Source: Hydractinia symbiolongicarpus (Eukaryota; Cnidaria; Hydrozoa; Anthoathecata; Hydractiniidae). Taken from it: a DNA stretch of 60,000 nucleotides. The notes below the pieces were generated by a model. The model was not told the DNA's origin and ran no database searches. It saw only the letters and a program-made list of their open reading frames with translations. Below are positions 49,999 to 60,000 of this stretch, piece after piece; position 1 is the first letter of the stretch, and each line of letters begins with the position of its first letter. A program made the translations under genes and the position numbers. The DNA lies in contig NC_079884.1 in the NCBI RefSeq assembly GCF_029227915.1, positions 17,610,001 to 17,670,000 of the forward strand, written 5' to 3'.

Positions 49999-52900
49999 TT
50001 AATCGCTGCCTACAATCCTTGAAAGAGAATTGGAGAGTTCAATGTCATTGATTGTTGCAGGTTCCCTACCCCACAATGAGCGTGCGCCTCTGATGCATAG
50101 TAAAGTTGATCTTAACAAACTGAATGAGATCTTCGACCTTATGAATTTGGTCGATTGTTGAACTGTGACATCCCGCTTTTCAGCAATCATCTCTGATAGT
50201 CGTTTGTAAAACGCTCCACACTCACGACCCATTCCTCCATTTGTTGAGAAGACAAGGGGACTGAAGGTCCCATATTCTACGGTGTTTACTCGCTCGTTAT
50301 AATGGCGTTTCTTTTCATCTTCATTCCTTTTGAAGCACTTGCTGAGCTCCAGACCCCTGTATCTTCGAGCACTTAGGTCAAAGACCCTTATATCGAAAAA
50401 TGCTCTTTACCCAGGAGTCCAGAACCCAGTAGCACTGATGTCCAAACGTGCTTCTCTGCTGCGATTGGCAGTACGATATTGAAACTGCTTGCCATCTAGA
50501 GCCATCAAGCTTGGTTCGCTTCGAACATTGACACATACCTCATCAATTAGCTTTGCTGTTATGTCGCGAATCTCATTATGTCTTAATGTCACAAACCCTC
50601 CTTTCTTACAGGACAGCGCATGTGAAACATCAAAACTTCTTCCACAGATACATTCAGTGGGTAATCGAGGTAGGGTCCAGTTATATCGAATACGCAGTGC
50701 ATTCTGGAACTGCTCTTTGTTGAGATCGTACGCAAGCTCTTTGATTGGAAGATTTGTTAACCAGATTGAAGAACCGACTAGGCAATTGGAGTCGTTCTTT
50801 TTCTTTTGATCTTCATTCAACTCGGCTCTGACTCGCACCAGTTTCTCTTTATTTCGTTGGTTCTTCTCACTTTTAATCATTGCAATTGATTTTATTTCCC
50901 CATTTTCAGTGGTGCCAAGTATCTGATTCTGAAGTTTAAATGTAAACTGCTTTGAATTCTCGTGCTCGATCGGTGCAATTTCACAGACATTTTTAAGACC
51001 AAGTCCGCCCATCCGAGGCGGGAGGGACAGAAGATCTCTTTCTGTGTCGTTTATGACTTTCCCACCAGTGATGGCTGGTATAAATTGATGTCTCAAAATA
51101 TCTTCAATTGGTTGGAGGTAATCTTCCATTTGAGGTATCGTTCGAATGAAGTACGAGTAGCGATGCTGAAAGCCACCCACATAACATGCATATGCCGCCT
51201 GTGGCTGGGTGACTGCAATCTGTGTCAGCAAGGTCAATTCATCAGACCAGTGTTTGACCCTCTTTTTGCAGTATTGATCTTTGGCTGTTTTACTTCCAAT
51301 AACGGCACCAAGATGTCTCTCACCATCTTTGGATATTTGTATATTTGTGCCTTCAAACACTGTTTTGGCAAGATCAAAGTGTTCCTCTTTTACAATTAGC
51401 CATGATTTCATTGGCTGGGGAAAGTATCCAAAGTGTGGACCGATTGTTGTAATATTGGTCCACCATTGCTTCAATGATTGCAATTTTCCTGTTGATGTAA
51501 TATCGTCCGCAAATGCTGCCATTTGATCTGGAACATCAGCAATTGTTGACAACATGATGTTAAGGAGTGGTGTAATTCCCATAGCATAAACTGCCATGCC
51601 AATTGGGTCTCCTTGAGTGGTCCCTTCATTAGAGCGAAGTTCTGGCAGGCACACGATAACAATTGACGACATAATTTGAGAACTCTGGACACAATATTTG
51701 CACATTGTGAAGTAGAGCTTTCCGATTAATGTTATTGAAAGCATTGGCGGCATCTACTAGTATCACCGCCTCAGCTCCTTCACTTTCAAATGCTTTCCTC
51801 ATCGAGTGGATTGCAGCCTCACTTCCTCCTTTTTGACCAGAACACATCTGCACCCTGCTCCCCGATATGATAACATCTCCTTTAACAATTGACATAACCA
51901 ACTTTCCACAGATCCGCCTTAGCACTTCCCCGACCCCAATGGGTCGGACTCCTGGTTGCTTGTCAAGTGGTACTAACCTTGCAGCTAGAAAACCCTGCAA
52001 CGATTGATCATTTATTTGTTGGGTGCAAATTTTCTTTGTGACATTTGCAATGGACGATCGTAAATCCTTGCCACACTCTCCATACATTTTCGATGTCAGC
52101 GGCCTTCTCCATCCATCAGCATCATAACCAGAAGGACCCGAACCACCTTGTGTTGCCAATGCAGATTTTAGTACCATTTGCTCATCAATAGCATCAAATA
52201 TTATCGGATTGATGCGTTGAGCAGGGCCATGCAGTAGATTGTAATCATTAGTGTTTTGTCCATTGGGATGCTTCTCCTTCAGTGTTGCAATTGTCGCATC
52301 GTCTAATGGAAGCACTCCTCCACTCATATTGTTTGTAAGCAATTTGATTGCGCCATGCACATCACCTCTTTCCGTTTTCTCCTTAAACTGTTTTGAGATT
52401 GTTTCAATTGTTTTCTTCTCCATAATTTTTGGCAGTCTTGATTGTAGTGTTTCTGCCTCATTCACCAACGCATTAATCTCCCCTCTATGCCATAAACGCA
52501 GTCTTCTTTCCAGAGCTTTTACATGGTCTCTGGTTTTGGAGGTTTTGCTTGGTTTTTGGAGTAAAAGGGCTGGCATGATGTGAATCACCTTCATAGATAT
52601 CGATCCCAGCGGGCTATCTTCTACCCAAGCTTCTTCTTCTTCTTCTTCTTCTTCTTCTTCTTCTTCTTCTTCTTCTTCTTCTTCTTCTTCTTCTTCTTCT
52701 TCTTCTTCTTCTTCTTCTTCTTCTTCTTCTTCTTCTTCTTCTTCTTCTTCTTCTTCTTCTTCTTCTTCTTCTTCTTCTTCTTCTTCTTCTTCTTCTTCTT
52801 CTTCTTCTTCTTCTTCTTCTTCTTCTTCTTCTTCTTCTTCTTCTTCTTCTTCTTCTTCTTCTTCTTCTTCTTCTTCTTCTTCTTCTTCTTCTTCTTCTTC

Positions 52901-53092
52901 TTCTTCTTCTTCTTCTTCTTCTTCTTCTTCTTCTTCTTCTTCTTCTTCTTCTTCTTCTTCTTCTTCTTCTTCTTCTTCTTCTTCTTCTTCTTCTTCTTCT
53001 TCTTCTTCTTCTTCTTCTTCTTCTTCTTCTTCTTCTTTAGGTGGCAGTACCCTTCTAAAATTCGGAATTTTTTTTTTTTGCATAATTAACAA
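49999..53092 (-). pseudogene. LINE D protein: polyGlu tract, reverse transcriptase, RLE-like domain
   Basis: The first frame (51629-53092) reads a short leader, then 135 Glu, then MPALLLQKPSKTSKTRDHVK and RT blocks GPSGYDADGWRRPL, PGVRPIGVGEVLRRICGKL and LVDAANAFNNINRKALLHNV (block A). A frameshift near 51700 leads to the second frame (50407-51753). It has RSNEGTTQGDPIGMAVYAMG (block B), MAAFADDITSTG (block C), GPHFGYFPQPMKSWLIVKE, CICGRSFDVSHALSCKKGGF, LRHNEIRDI and EARLDISATGFW. The Cys/His cluster, RHN, Glu and D...DI residues resemble the R2-type restriction-like endonuclease. A stop at 50407 and frameshifts separate a last piece (49999-50232). The copy is dead or nearly so. Confidence 0.75.
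52631..53036. repeat. (TTC/GAA)n microsatellite, about 135 uninterrupted units
   Basis: 406 bp of TTC on the plus strand with no interruption that I can see. On the minus strand it is GAA, read in frame as polyglutamate in the LINE D protein. Long GAA/TTC runs are known triplex-forming sequences. Confidence 0.98.
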
Positions 53093-53213
53093 ACTTGTCC
53101 CGATTTTATTGCTAAATTACTATTACCTTTCACCAAAAATTTTCAGCCTCAACAATTCCTCTTTAAAATAAAATTCATAAATAATTAATTAGTTCTGCCG
53201 AATATATAGTCTA

Positions 53214-53760
53214 AAGGCGGTGATTCACGATCCGATTAATCGAATTCGATTAGTCGAATTCGAATAATTGGATCGTGTATCATGTAAAAATCGTATGCTT
53301 TCGGCATGCTGAGTTTTGACGAATTTGATTTTAAAAAAATGTGAGTTTCTATATAAAAAATAAACATTTGTAGAGGAACTTTAAAAACATCATGTCGTCA
53401 AAAAAGGATAAAACAGAAATTAACGAGATTTTTATCAGTGAATGAAGCTTATTAACAGAAAAGTAACAAATAACACACTCAGTTTCTAACGTTTTCGTAA
53501 AATTTTAGTTGTTATAATAATAACTGTAAAAGCAGCGAGTTCAACTCTGTCTTCACTCTCTAAAGACATTTTATCGAAAGTAAATTATCAAAAATCTGTT
53601 CAGTTTTTTATTATTGTTCAATATAATTTCGATAAATCGAATTCGATTAATTGGATCGTGTATCATCTCCTTGCCACATGTTAAGTTTCAATTTTATTCT
53701 AATGCTCAATATAATTTCGACAAATCGAATTCGATTAATCGGATCGTGTATCACCGCCTT
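53214..53760. mobile_element. MITE-like element, about 547 bp (spans duplication border)
   Basis: The left end AAGGCGGTGATTCACGATCC pairs with the right end (reverse complement AAGGCGGTGATACACGATCC). Both continue with GATTAATCGAATTCGAT. An internal copy of the same end lies at 53636-53668. The 3,656-bp duplication starts inside it at 53631, so the second copy (57287-57416) is truncated. Confidence 0.8.
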
Positions 53761-54053
53761 AAAGGAGATTTTCACGAAGCGAATTGAACACGGCGAATTC
53801 GATGCGAATTCGCTTTTAAATTTTCACGACAAAATAAATTAGACGCCGAATTCATTGTTTACATTGGTTAACCGCGTTCTGATTGGTCTAAAACTTGCAG
53901 CGAAACCTTTAGCCGCGAAAAAGTAGGAACTGTTTCTACTTTTCAGCGAAGCTAATATTTCGATGCAAAATCATAACAAACAAAACTGCGCATGCTCAGA
54001 CACAATTCGCCGTCGAATTCGCCGGTCAATTCGCTTCGTGAAAATCCCCCCTA
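53761..54053. mobile_element. MITE-like element, about 290 bp, abutting the previous one
   Basis: GGAGATTTTCACGAAGCGAA at the left pairs with the right end (reverse complement GGGGATTTTCACGAAGCGAA), and a second match, GGCGAATTCGA, lies just inside. It is repeated in the second duplicate at 57417-57709. Confidence 0.8.
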
Positions 54054-54196
54054 AGTCTACGCGCTTGCGAAATTGTACAGAAAGAAATTACGTAATTATT
54101 AAAGAGAAACGTTAATAACAACAAAGATGGCGCATTATGTAGAAATTTAAGACGATCTTCATTATGCTAAACTAAGAAAGGGTTACTGCCATCTTA

Positions 54197-55165
54197 ATGA
54201 GAGTACAGTTTTTGTTATTATCTGTTATTGTCAGTACTTGTTCTGGTTTCCATTTTCACTGATTGAATGTTTTTTACCAACTAAATGTTTTTCTTTTCCA
54301 GATAACGGAGGTTAATCATAATTCAATCTCGTTAGGTAAGTTTAGAACTGTAAAAAAATTGCGTCCTCTTATGTTACATTAGGAAAAAAATGGTCCTATA
54401 AAACTTCTTTTTTTGAGTGATGAAAAATTTTAAATAGCTATCGCGAAAGAATTAATTAATGAAATGAAAGTTACTTTCTCCTAAACGCATGGCGCGAATA
54501 TTTCTACTACATTGATAAATTCGGGAATTGAATCTGACTCCCTTATCCCAGTATCATATTTTTGTTTGTATATGCTTAACAGGCTCCACTGAAGATCAAA
54601 AGTCTAATGGGGATTGCTCTTCTCAACAACCACTGTCATTTACAATAACTCACTTGCAAAAGCAGAGGAAATCATTTCAAAACAAGAAATTAACACCGAG
54701 TGCCACTATCAACCATCTATAAAAAGATAAGCTATTCGACACGGGTGAGTACAACGTCTATACTTTAAGTATATTCCTGAGAACAATAAAACCTTTTACT
54801 TTATTATGTATATTTTAGGTATAGGTATTAGGTATATTGTTTCAAATTTATCTTAGAAAAAATAAACATCGCAAATCACAAGATCCAATATGAAGACATA
54901 GACAACGGAAAATATAAACAGCTGACATTTAACGGAACCCCATTGTACGTATTCGAACGGACGAGAACACTTATTCAGAGTACTAAGAAAACTGGATGCG
55001 AGGCATCCGTTATAATACGAGATATAGTTTATTCCTCAGACTTTAAGGTTTGTCATTCACAGACTTCATGGTTTATTATTTCTATGTTATGTTATATTTT
55101 CGCATTGTCTTTTGTTTAATGTTGCAAAATATTTTTTTATGCAGGCGAAAAATGATTCGGTATAG
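54197..55165 (+). pseudogene. Candidate small secreted-protein gene, copy 1, with an in-frame stop
   Basis: Five possible exons with GT-AG borders and consistent phases: 54197-54229, 54302-54335, 54583-54744, 54857-55047 and 55145-55165. Exon 1 encodes MRVQFLLLSVI, like a signal-peptide start; its donor (GTCAGT) is only fair. Exon 3 encodes GSTEDQKSNGDCSSQQPLSF and onward, but has TAA at 54720. Exon 4 is well-formed (EDIDNGKYKQLTFNGTPLYV, then ERTRTLIQSTKKTGCEASVI) and exon 5 ends AKNDSV and stop. I recognise no family. Either the stop makes a pseudogene, or the true gene uses other exons, or a shorter peptide ends in exon 3. Confidence 0.4.
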
Positions 55166-55599
55166 TGTCGAAAAAGAAGCGTCAAAAATCCTAAGAAAAG
55201 CCTGGAAAAAAAACCAACAATCCATTTGTAGCGATCGTAATTCTATGTAAAATATCACCTAACGAGTCTCAGACTTCTCAGCCTCGCATTAAGTATAAAC
55301 TTACTGCTATTATTTTGTTATTTTTAATTTTAAAACTAACTACATTCTGTTAGGAAAAAAACAAAATCAATTCAATTTGTGATTTTTTTCTATATCCTCC
55401 TTGATCTCAAAAAGCGCGGCGCTACGGCAAAAAAACCCCACTTCGTACAGTGAATGACATCGTACGGAACAGTCTCACGCGTTAAATTCAGAAGAAAAAC
55501 TATCTTGCTGCAGGAAAGTAAGCGTCTTTAAAGTTTGGTAAAGAAGATGTGCTGTTTAATTAGCTGGTTACATTATAATTTATTACAAGTTAGTTTAGC

Positions 55600-55745
55600 T
55601 ACAACCCTCCACAAAATATGTTGAGACAACTCCAAAAATAAGTCAAAATAAGGGTTCTCCATCCCCTCTCCCCTGTATCAATGTTGCCTTACTGGAGACT
55701 CGCTCAGCACAGGCAGCTACTACCCTCAACCTTAAATTGGGGGGA
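55600..55745. repeat. Truncated copy of the 13545-type dispersed MITE
   Basis: Begins ACAACCCTCCACAAAATATG and matches 13545-13690 at about 90%. The right inverted end is missing. Confidence 0.85.
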
Positions 55746-56556
55746 GGGGATACTATTGTTAGAATTCAAACCCAGTTTTTATTTTTTGACGTTTGTATCC
55801 TATGGAAAAAAACAAGGAAGTAAAGAGAAGGGCAGACTAATTTCTGAATATATGTTTGTATGTTCTGAGACAGATCTGGGAACATTCGTGACCAATCTCT
55901 CGCCTTAGACCTGCTCCTTTTGACACTCCATCTGGAGTATCCGTGCAAACTTGTGAACATCGACTCATCTTCACTATTACAACGCTGCCTGGACACTATT
56001 ATGGAACTTCACACAGAGAATACTTAGTGCTGTCTTACGTATCATATGCTAAATATAAACTAACTCTACATACAAAGATACAGGTTTACTAACACGTGAC
56101 ACACAATATAAAAAAACAGACTCACGAACCACATTACTAAACATAGAGAATAACACCTCCCATGTGCTACTTAAAAACATAAATCGACTTGTCCAGTAAT
56201 ATGTACATATAATAATGTCCACACAAAATCATGTAAAAATGTGTAACTGTTATCTTAATTTCAGTTGTGCCCATAAATTTTCTGGCTGTTCCGTAATGGA
56301 TGCTTCTTTCTTTCTAGTTTGTCATTTGTGAGAGGTAATTCTGCTGGTTTTTCTGGTTAGGTGATTGTACTTTTTTCACATACGTACGTAATATTTCTTG
56401 TATATTTATTTTCTCTCACACTTATCACTGTGACCATGGTATAATTGGTGTCAATAACTTTAAAAATTGTTTTGTAATTTCAACTTGGTTTTATCAGCAT
56501 TCTTCTCTCTCTTCTCGTCGTCGATAGCTACGTCACATTCGATTGCTTTCTTTTTC

Positions 56557-56990
56557 TCATCGAACCATTTTTTCGTTTTTTTTGTCGAGAGCTTTCTGTC
56601 GATTTCTCACTGCTGGATCTGATGGATGTTTTGGCTGATCGATGAATAGTAGATTGTTATTGATGGATCTGTTGAACAGTAAACTGGAAGGCGCTTGACC
56701 AGTTACCATGTGTGTTGCTGTTCTGTAATTTAATAACATTCTGTTTAATTCTTTTACCCAGATTTTGTTGTCGTAAAATGCTGTTCTGATGGTTTTCTTG
56801 ATAACTCTCATGAATCTTTCTACTACACTATTTGCTTGTGGATAATTGGGTGTAATATGTTTGGCTTTGATACTGTATATTTCAAGGCCCAGTTTCCATA
56901 CAAACTTTCTCCAAATAATGAATATATTTTCTCCAATTTAATGATGATATTTGAAGTAGTAGTGTTTTTCACAACTTCCACGATAGGTTA
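56557..56990 (-). pseudogene. Gypsy-type integrase C-terminal fragment
   Basis: Minus-strand sequence gives KHITPNYPQANSVVERFMRV (the integrase block with the catalytic Glu in VVERFM), then LNRMLLNYRTATHMVTGQAP and SSLLFNRSINNNLLF, then a charged tail ending DKKNEKMVR. This is the usual end of the integrase core in mag-like Gypsy elements, followed by the Y-R-x-T-x-H-x-x-T-G-x-x-P signature. No other Gypsy domains are nearby. The equivalent piece of the second duplicate lies outside the window. Confidence 0.8.
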
Positions 56991-57015
56991 TCTTGAATAT
57001 TAAGTCGATTACTAT

Positions 57016-57073
57016 TGTTTGTTTGTTTGTTTGTTTGTTTGTTTGTTTGTTTGTTTGTTTGTTTGTTTGTTTT
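57016..57073. repeat. (TTTG)n microsatellite, about 14 units
   Basis: A perfect GTTT/TTTG run about 0.2 kb before the duplication junction. Confidence 0.95.
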
Positions 57074-57080
57074 CACCAAC

Positions 57081-57286
57081 GTGTATTTACCGGCACCAAA
57101 GTGTGTATAAACACCGCCTTAGCGGCACCAACCATTTTATCGGCACCAAATTTGGTGCCGGTAAATTTATTGCTGCTATGACCTTAAAATAGCGTTTCAA
57201 AGTATTTAAAAGTGATTTATTTTGGTGCCGCTAAACCACAAATTTTTAACAAACACACTTGTAAAATTGTGGCTTTAGCGGAACCG
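57081..57286. repeat. GGCACCAA inverted-repeat block with a perfect 20-bp palindrome
   Basis: CGGCACCAAATTTGGTGCCG at 57141-57160 is fully self-complementary. GGCACCAA also occurs near 57092 and 57124, and its complement near 57222. AGCGGCACCAA and TTGGTGCCGCT form outer arms. This is possibly a small fold-back element. Copy 2 of the duplication starts at its right edge. Confidence 0.7.
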
Positions 57287-57852
57287 GATAAATCGAATTC
57301 GATTAATTGGATCGTGTATCATCTCCTTGCCACATGTTAAGTTTCAATTTTATTCTAATGCTCAATATAATTTCGACAAATCGAATTCGATTAATCGGAT
57401 CGTGTATCACCGCCTTAAAGGAGATTTTCACGAAGCGAATTGAACACGGCGAATTCGATGCGAATTCGCTTTTAAATTTTCACGACAAAATAAATTAGAC
57501 GCCGAATTCATTGTTTACATTGGTTAACCGCGTTCTGATTGGTCTAAAACTTGCAGCGAAACCTTTAGCCGCGAAAAAGTAGGAACTGTTTCTACTTTTC
57601 AGCGAAGCTAATATTTCGATGCAAAATCATAACAAACAAAACTGCGCATGCTCAGACACAATTCGCCGTCGAATTCGCCGGTCAATTCGCTTCGTGAAAA
57701 TCCCCCCTAAGTCTACGCGCTTGCGAAATTGTACAGAAAGAAATTACGTAATTATTAAAGAGAAACGTTAATAACAACAAAGATGGCGCATTATGTAGAA
57801 ATTTAAGACGATCTTCATTATGCTAAACTAAGAAAGGGTTACTGCCATCTTA

Positions 57853-58821
57853 ATGAGAGTACAGTTTTTGTTATTATCTGTTATTGTCAGTACTTGTTCT
57901 GGTTTCCATTTTCACTGATTGAATGTTTTTTACCAACTAAATGTTTTTCTTTTCCAGATAACGGAGGTTAATCATAATTCAATCTCGTTAGGTAAGTTTA
58001 GAACTGTAAAAAAATTGCGTCCTCTTATGTTACATTAGGAAAAAAATGGTCCTATAAAACTTCTTTTTTTGAGTGATGAAAAATTTTAAATAGCTATCGC
58101 GAAAGAATTAATTAATGAAATGAAAGTTACTTTCTCCTAAACGCATGGCGCGAATATTTCTACTACATTGATAAATTCGGGAATTGAATCTGACTCCCTT
58201 ATCCCAGTATCATATTTTTGTTTGTATATGCTTAACAGGCTCCACTGAAGATCAAAAGTCTAATGGGGATTGCTCTTCTCAACAACCACTGTCATTTACA
58301 ATAACTCACTTGCAAAAGCAGAGGAAATCATTTCAAAACAAGAAATTAACACCGAGTGCCACTATCAACCATCTATAAAAAGATAAGCTATTCGACACGG
58401 GTGAGTACAACGTCTATACTTTAAGTATATTCCTGAGAACAATAAAACCTTTTACTTTATTATGTATATTTTAGGTATAGGTATTAGGTATATTGTTTCA
58501 AATTTATCTTAGAAAAAATAAACATCGCAAATCACAAGATCCAATATGAAGACATAGACAACGGAAAATATAAACAGCTGACATTTAACGGAACCCCATT
58601 GTACGTATTCGAACGGACGAGAACACTTATTCAGAGTACTAAGAAAACTGGATGCGAGGCATCCGTTATAATACGAGATATAGTTTATTCCTCAGACTTT
58701 AAGGTTTGTCATTCACAGACTTCATGGTTTATTATTTCTATGTTATGTTATATTTTCGCATTGTCTTTTGTTTAATGTTGCAAAATATTTTTTTATGCAG
58801 GCGAAAAATGATTCGGTATAG
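57853..58821 (+). pseudogene. Candidate small secreted-protein gene, copy 2
   Basis: This is the exact counterpart of the 54197-55165 model, offset by 3,656 bp: exons at 57853-57885, 57958-57991, 58239-58400, 58513-58703 and 58801-58821. The same in-frame TAA is at 58376, so the stop predates the duplication. No coding difference from copy 1 was seen. Confidence 0.4.
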
Positions 58822-59255
58822 TGTCGAAAAAGAAGCGTCAAAAATCCTAAGAAAAGCCTGGAAAAAAAACCAACAATCCATTTGTAGCGATCGTAATTCT
58901 ATGTAAAATATCACCTAACGAGTCTCAGACTTCTCAGCCTCGCATTAAGTATAAACTAACTGCTATTATTTTGTTATTTTTAATTTTAAAACTAACTACA
59001 TTCTGTTAGGAAAAAAACAAAATCAATTCAATTTGTGATTTTTTTCTATATCCTCCTTGATCTCAAAAAGCGCGGCGCTACGGCAAAAAAACCCCACTTC
59101 GTACAGTGAATGACATCGTACGGAACAGTCTCACGCGTTAAATTCAGAAGAAAAACTATCTTGCTGCAGGAAAGTAAGCGTCTTTAAAGTTTGGTAAAGA
59201 AGATGTGCTGTTTAATTAGCTGGTTACATTATAATTTATTACAAGTTAGTTTAGC

Positions 59256-59401
59256 TACAACCCTCCACAAAATATGTTGAGACAACTCCAAAAATAAGTC
59301 AAAATAAGGGTTCTCCATCCCCTCTCCCCTGTATCAATGTTGCCTTACTGGAGACTCGCTCAGCACAGGCAGCTACTACCCTCAACCTTAAATTGGGGGG
59401 A
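59256..59401. repeat. Truncated dispersed MITE, second duplicate
   Basis: Identical to 55600-55745, placed by the tandem duplication. Confidence 0.85.
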
Positions 59402-60000
59402 GGGGATACTATTGTTAGAATTCAAACCCAGTTTTTATTTTTTGACGTTTGTATCCTATGGAAAAAAACAAGGAAGTAAAGAGAAGGGCAGACTAATTTC
59501 TGAATATATGTTTGTATGTTCTGAGACAGATCTGGGAACATTCGTGACCAATCTCTCGCCTTAGACCTGCTCCTTTTGACACTCCATCTGGAGTATCCGT
59601 GCAAACTTGTGAACATCGACTCATCTTCACTATTACAACGCTGCCTGGACACTATTATGGAACTTCACACAGAGAATACTTAGTGCTGTCTTACGTATCA
59701 TATGCTAAATATAAACTAACTCTACATACAAAGATACAGGTTTACTAACACGTGACACACAATATAAAAAAACAGACTCACGAACCACATTACTAAACAT
59801 AGAGAATAACACCTCCCATGTGCTACTTAAAAACATAAATCGACTTGTCCAGTAATATGTACATATAATAATGTCCACACAAAATCATGTAAAAATGTGT
59901 AACTGTTATCTTAATTTCAGTTGTGCCCATAAATTTTCTGGCTGTTCCGTAATGGATGCTTCTTTCTTTCTAGTTTGTCATTTGTGAGAGGTAATTCTGC

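Larger units (their letters stand above)
49857..53092 (-). mobile_element. Non-LTR retrotransposon D (R2-like, restriction-like endonuclease class)
   Basis: Transcribed right to left. The 3' end is marked by a 29-nt A run (T run at 49857-49885 on the plus strand). The protein has RT first and a C-terminal cysteine/RHN/PD-(D/E)XK-like region, the domain order of R2/R4/Hero-type elements. The 5' end is not clear; the N-terminal region is replaced or extended by a GAA-repeat-encoded polyglutamate tract. Confidence 0.75.
53631..60000 (+). repeat. Tandem duplication, 3,656-bp unit (copy 2 runs off the window)
   Basis: Copy 1 is 53631-57286 and copy 2 is 57287 to beyond 60000. The base before each start differs (C at 53630, G at 57286). 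Over the 2,714 shared bases I found a single difference, T at 55302 versus A at 58958. The unit contains two MITEs, a candidate gene, a dispersed repeat, a Gypsy integrase fragment, a TTTG microsatellite and a palindrome block. Confidence 0.95.

Noticed and set aside
52580-53089. Open frame with about 135 phenylalanines on the plus strand
   Set aside because: Mirror of the GAA repeat; the supported reading is the minus-strand polyglutamate frame that continues into RT.
55681-55996. Open frames on both strands in the duplicated unit
   Set aside because: The plus-strand frame starts inside the dispersed MITE; neither frame shows a known domain or plausible start.

Overview
This is an AT-rich eukaryotic window from an invertebrate nuclear genome. 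It is most likely a cnidarian, perhaps a hydrozoan: the mix of non-LTR elements, BEL/Pao, Gypsy, Polinton-type and pogo-like sequences, and the protein style, fit that group. The species call is inference. Splice sites follow the GT-AG rule. There are no bacterial operons, no tRNA or rRNA genes that I can see, and no CRISPR array.

Host genes are few. (1) The left edge carries four exons of a divergent ammonium transporter on the minus strand (1-997). (2) A complete five-exon CIMIP2/FAM166-type ciliary microtubule inner protein gene runs on the plus strand from 12837 to 29723. Its 285 codons sit in about 17 kb because introns 2 and 3 are filled with mobile elements. (3) An intact, intronless mitochondrial 3-hydroxyacyl-CoA dehydrogenase lies on the minus strand (45413-46411). 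(4) A short multi-exon candidate secreted-protein gene, carrying an in-frame stop, is present twice because of a near-perfect 3,656-bp tandem duplication that fills 53631-60000.

The rest is mostly mobile DNA. 3.7-8.0 kb is a LINE whose ORF1 has an SGNH hydrolase domain. 13.9-16.9 kb is a decayed LINE inside CIMIP2 intron 2. 19.9-22.7 kb (BEL/Pao) and 23.3-26.7 kb (Gypsy) are minus-strand LTR retroelements truncated before integrase. The Gypsy copy appears to have landed in a HIRAN-like fragment. 27.3-28.7 kb is a dead pogo-like transposase. 31.1-32.9 kb is a complete-looking element with very long inverted repeats, a 6-bp target duplication and an IS3EU-like transposase remnant. 34.5-36.0 kb holds a LINE fragment and a Harbinger-type transposase fragment. 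37.5-43.8 kb is a compact Polinton/Maverick-type remnant with a broken type-B DNA polymerase and virus-like packed small genes. 44.5 kb has a Crypton-like recombinase scrap. 48.4-49.8 kb is a PHD-plus-endonuclease LINE fragment. 49.9-53.1 kb is an R2-like (restriction-like endonuclease) LINE with a poly(A) tail and a 135-unit GAA repeat read as polyglutamate. Many short inverted-repeat (MITE-like) elements lie between these.

The items most worth a second look are the polyglutamate GAA expansion inside a retrotransposon ORF, the Polinton remnant with stem-loops placed 17-19 nt after stop codons and a fold-back insertion at a polymerase deletion, the long-TIR element, and the tandem duplication.
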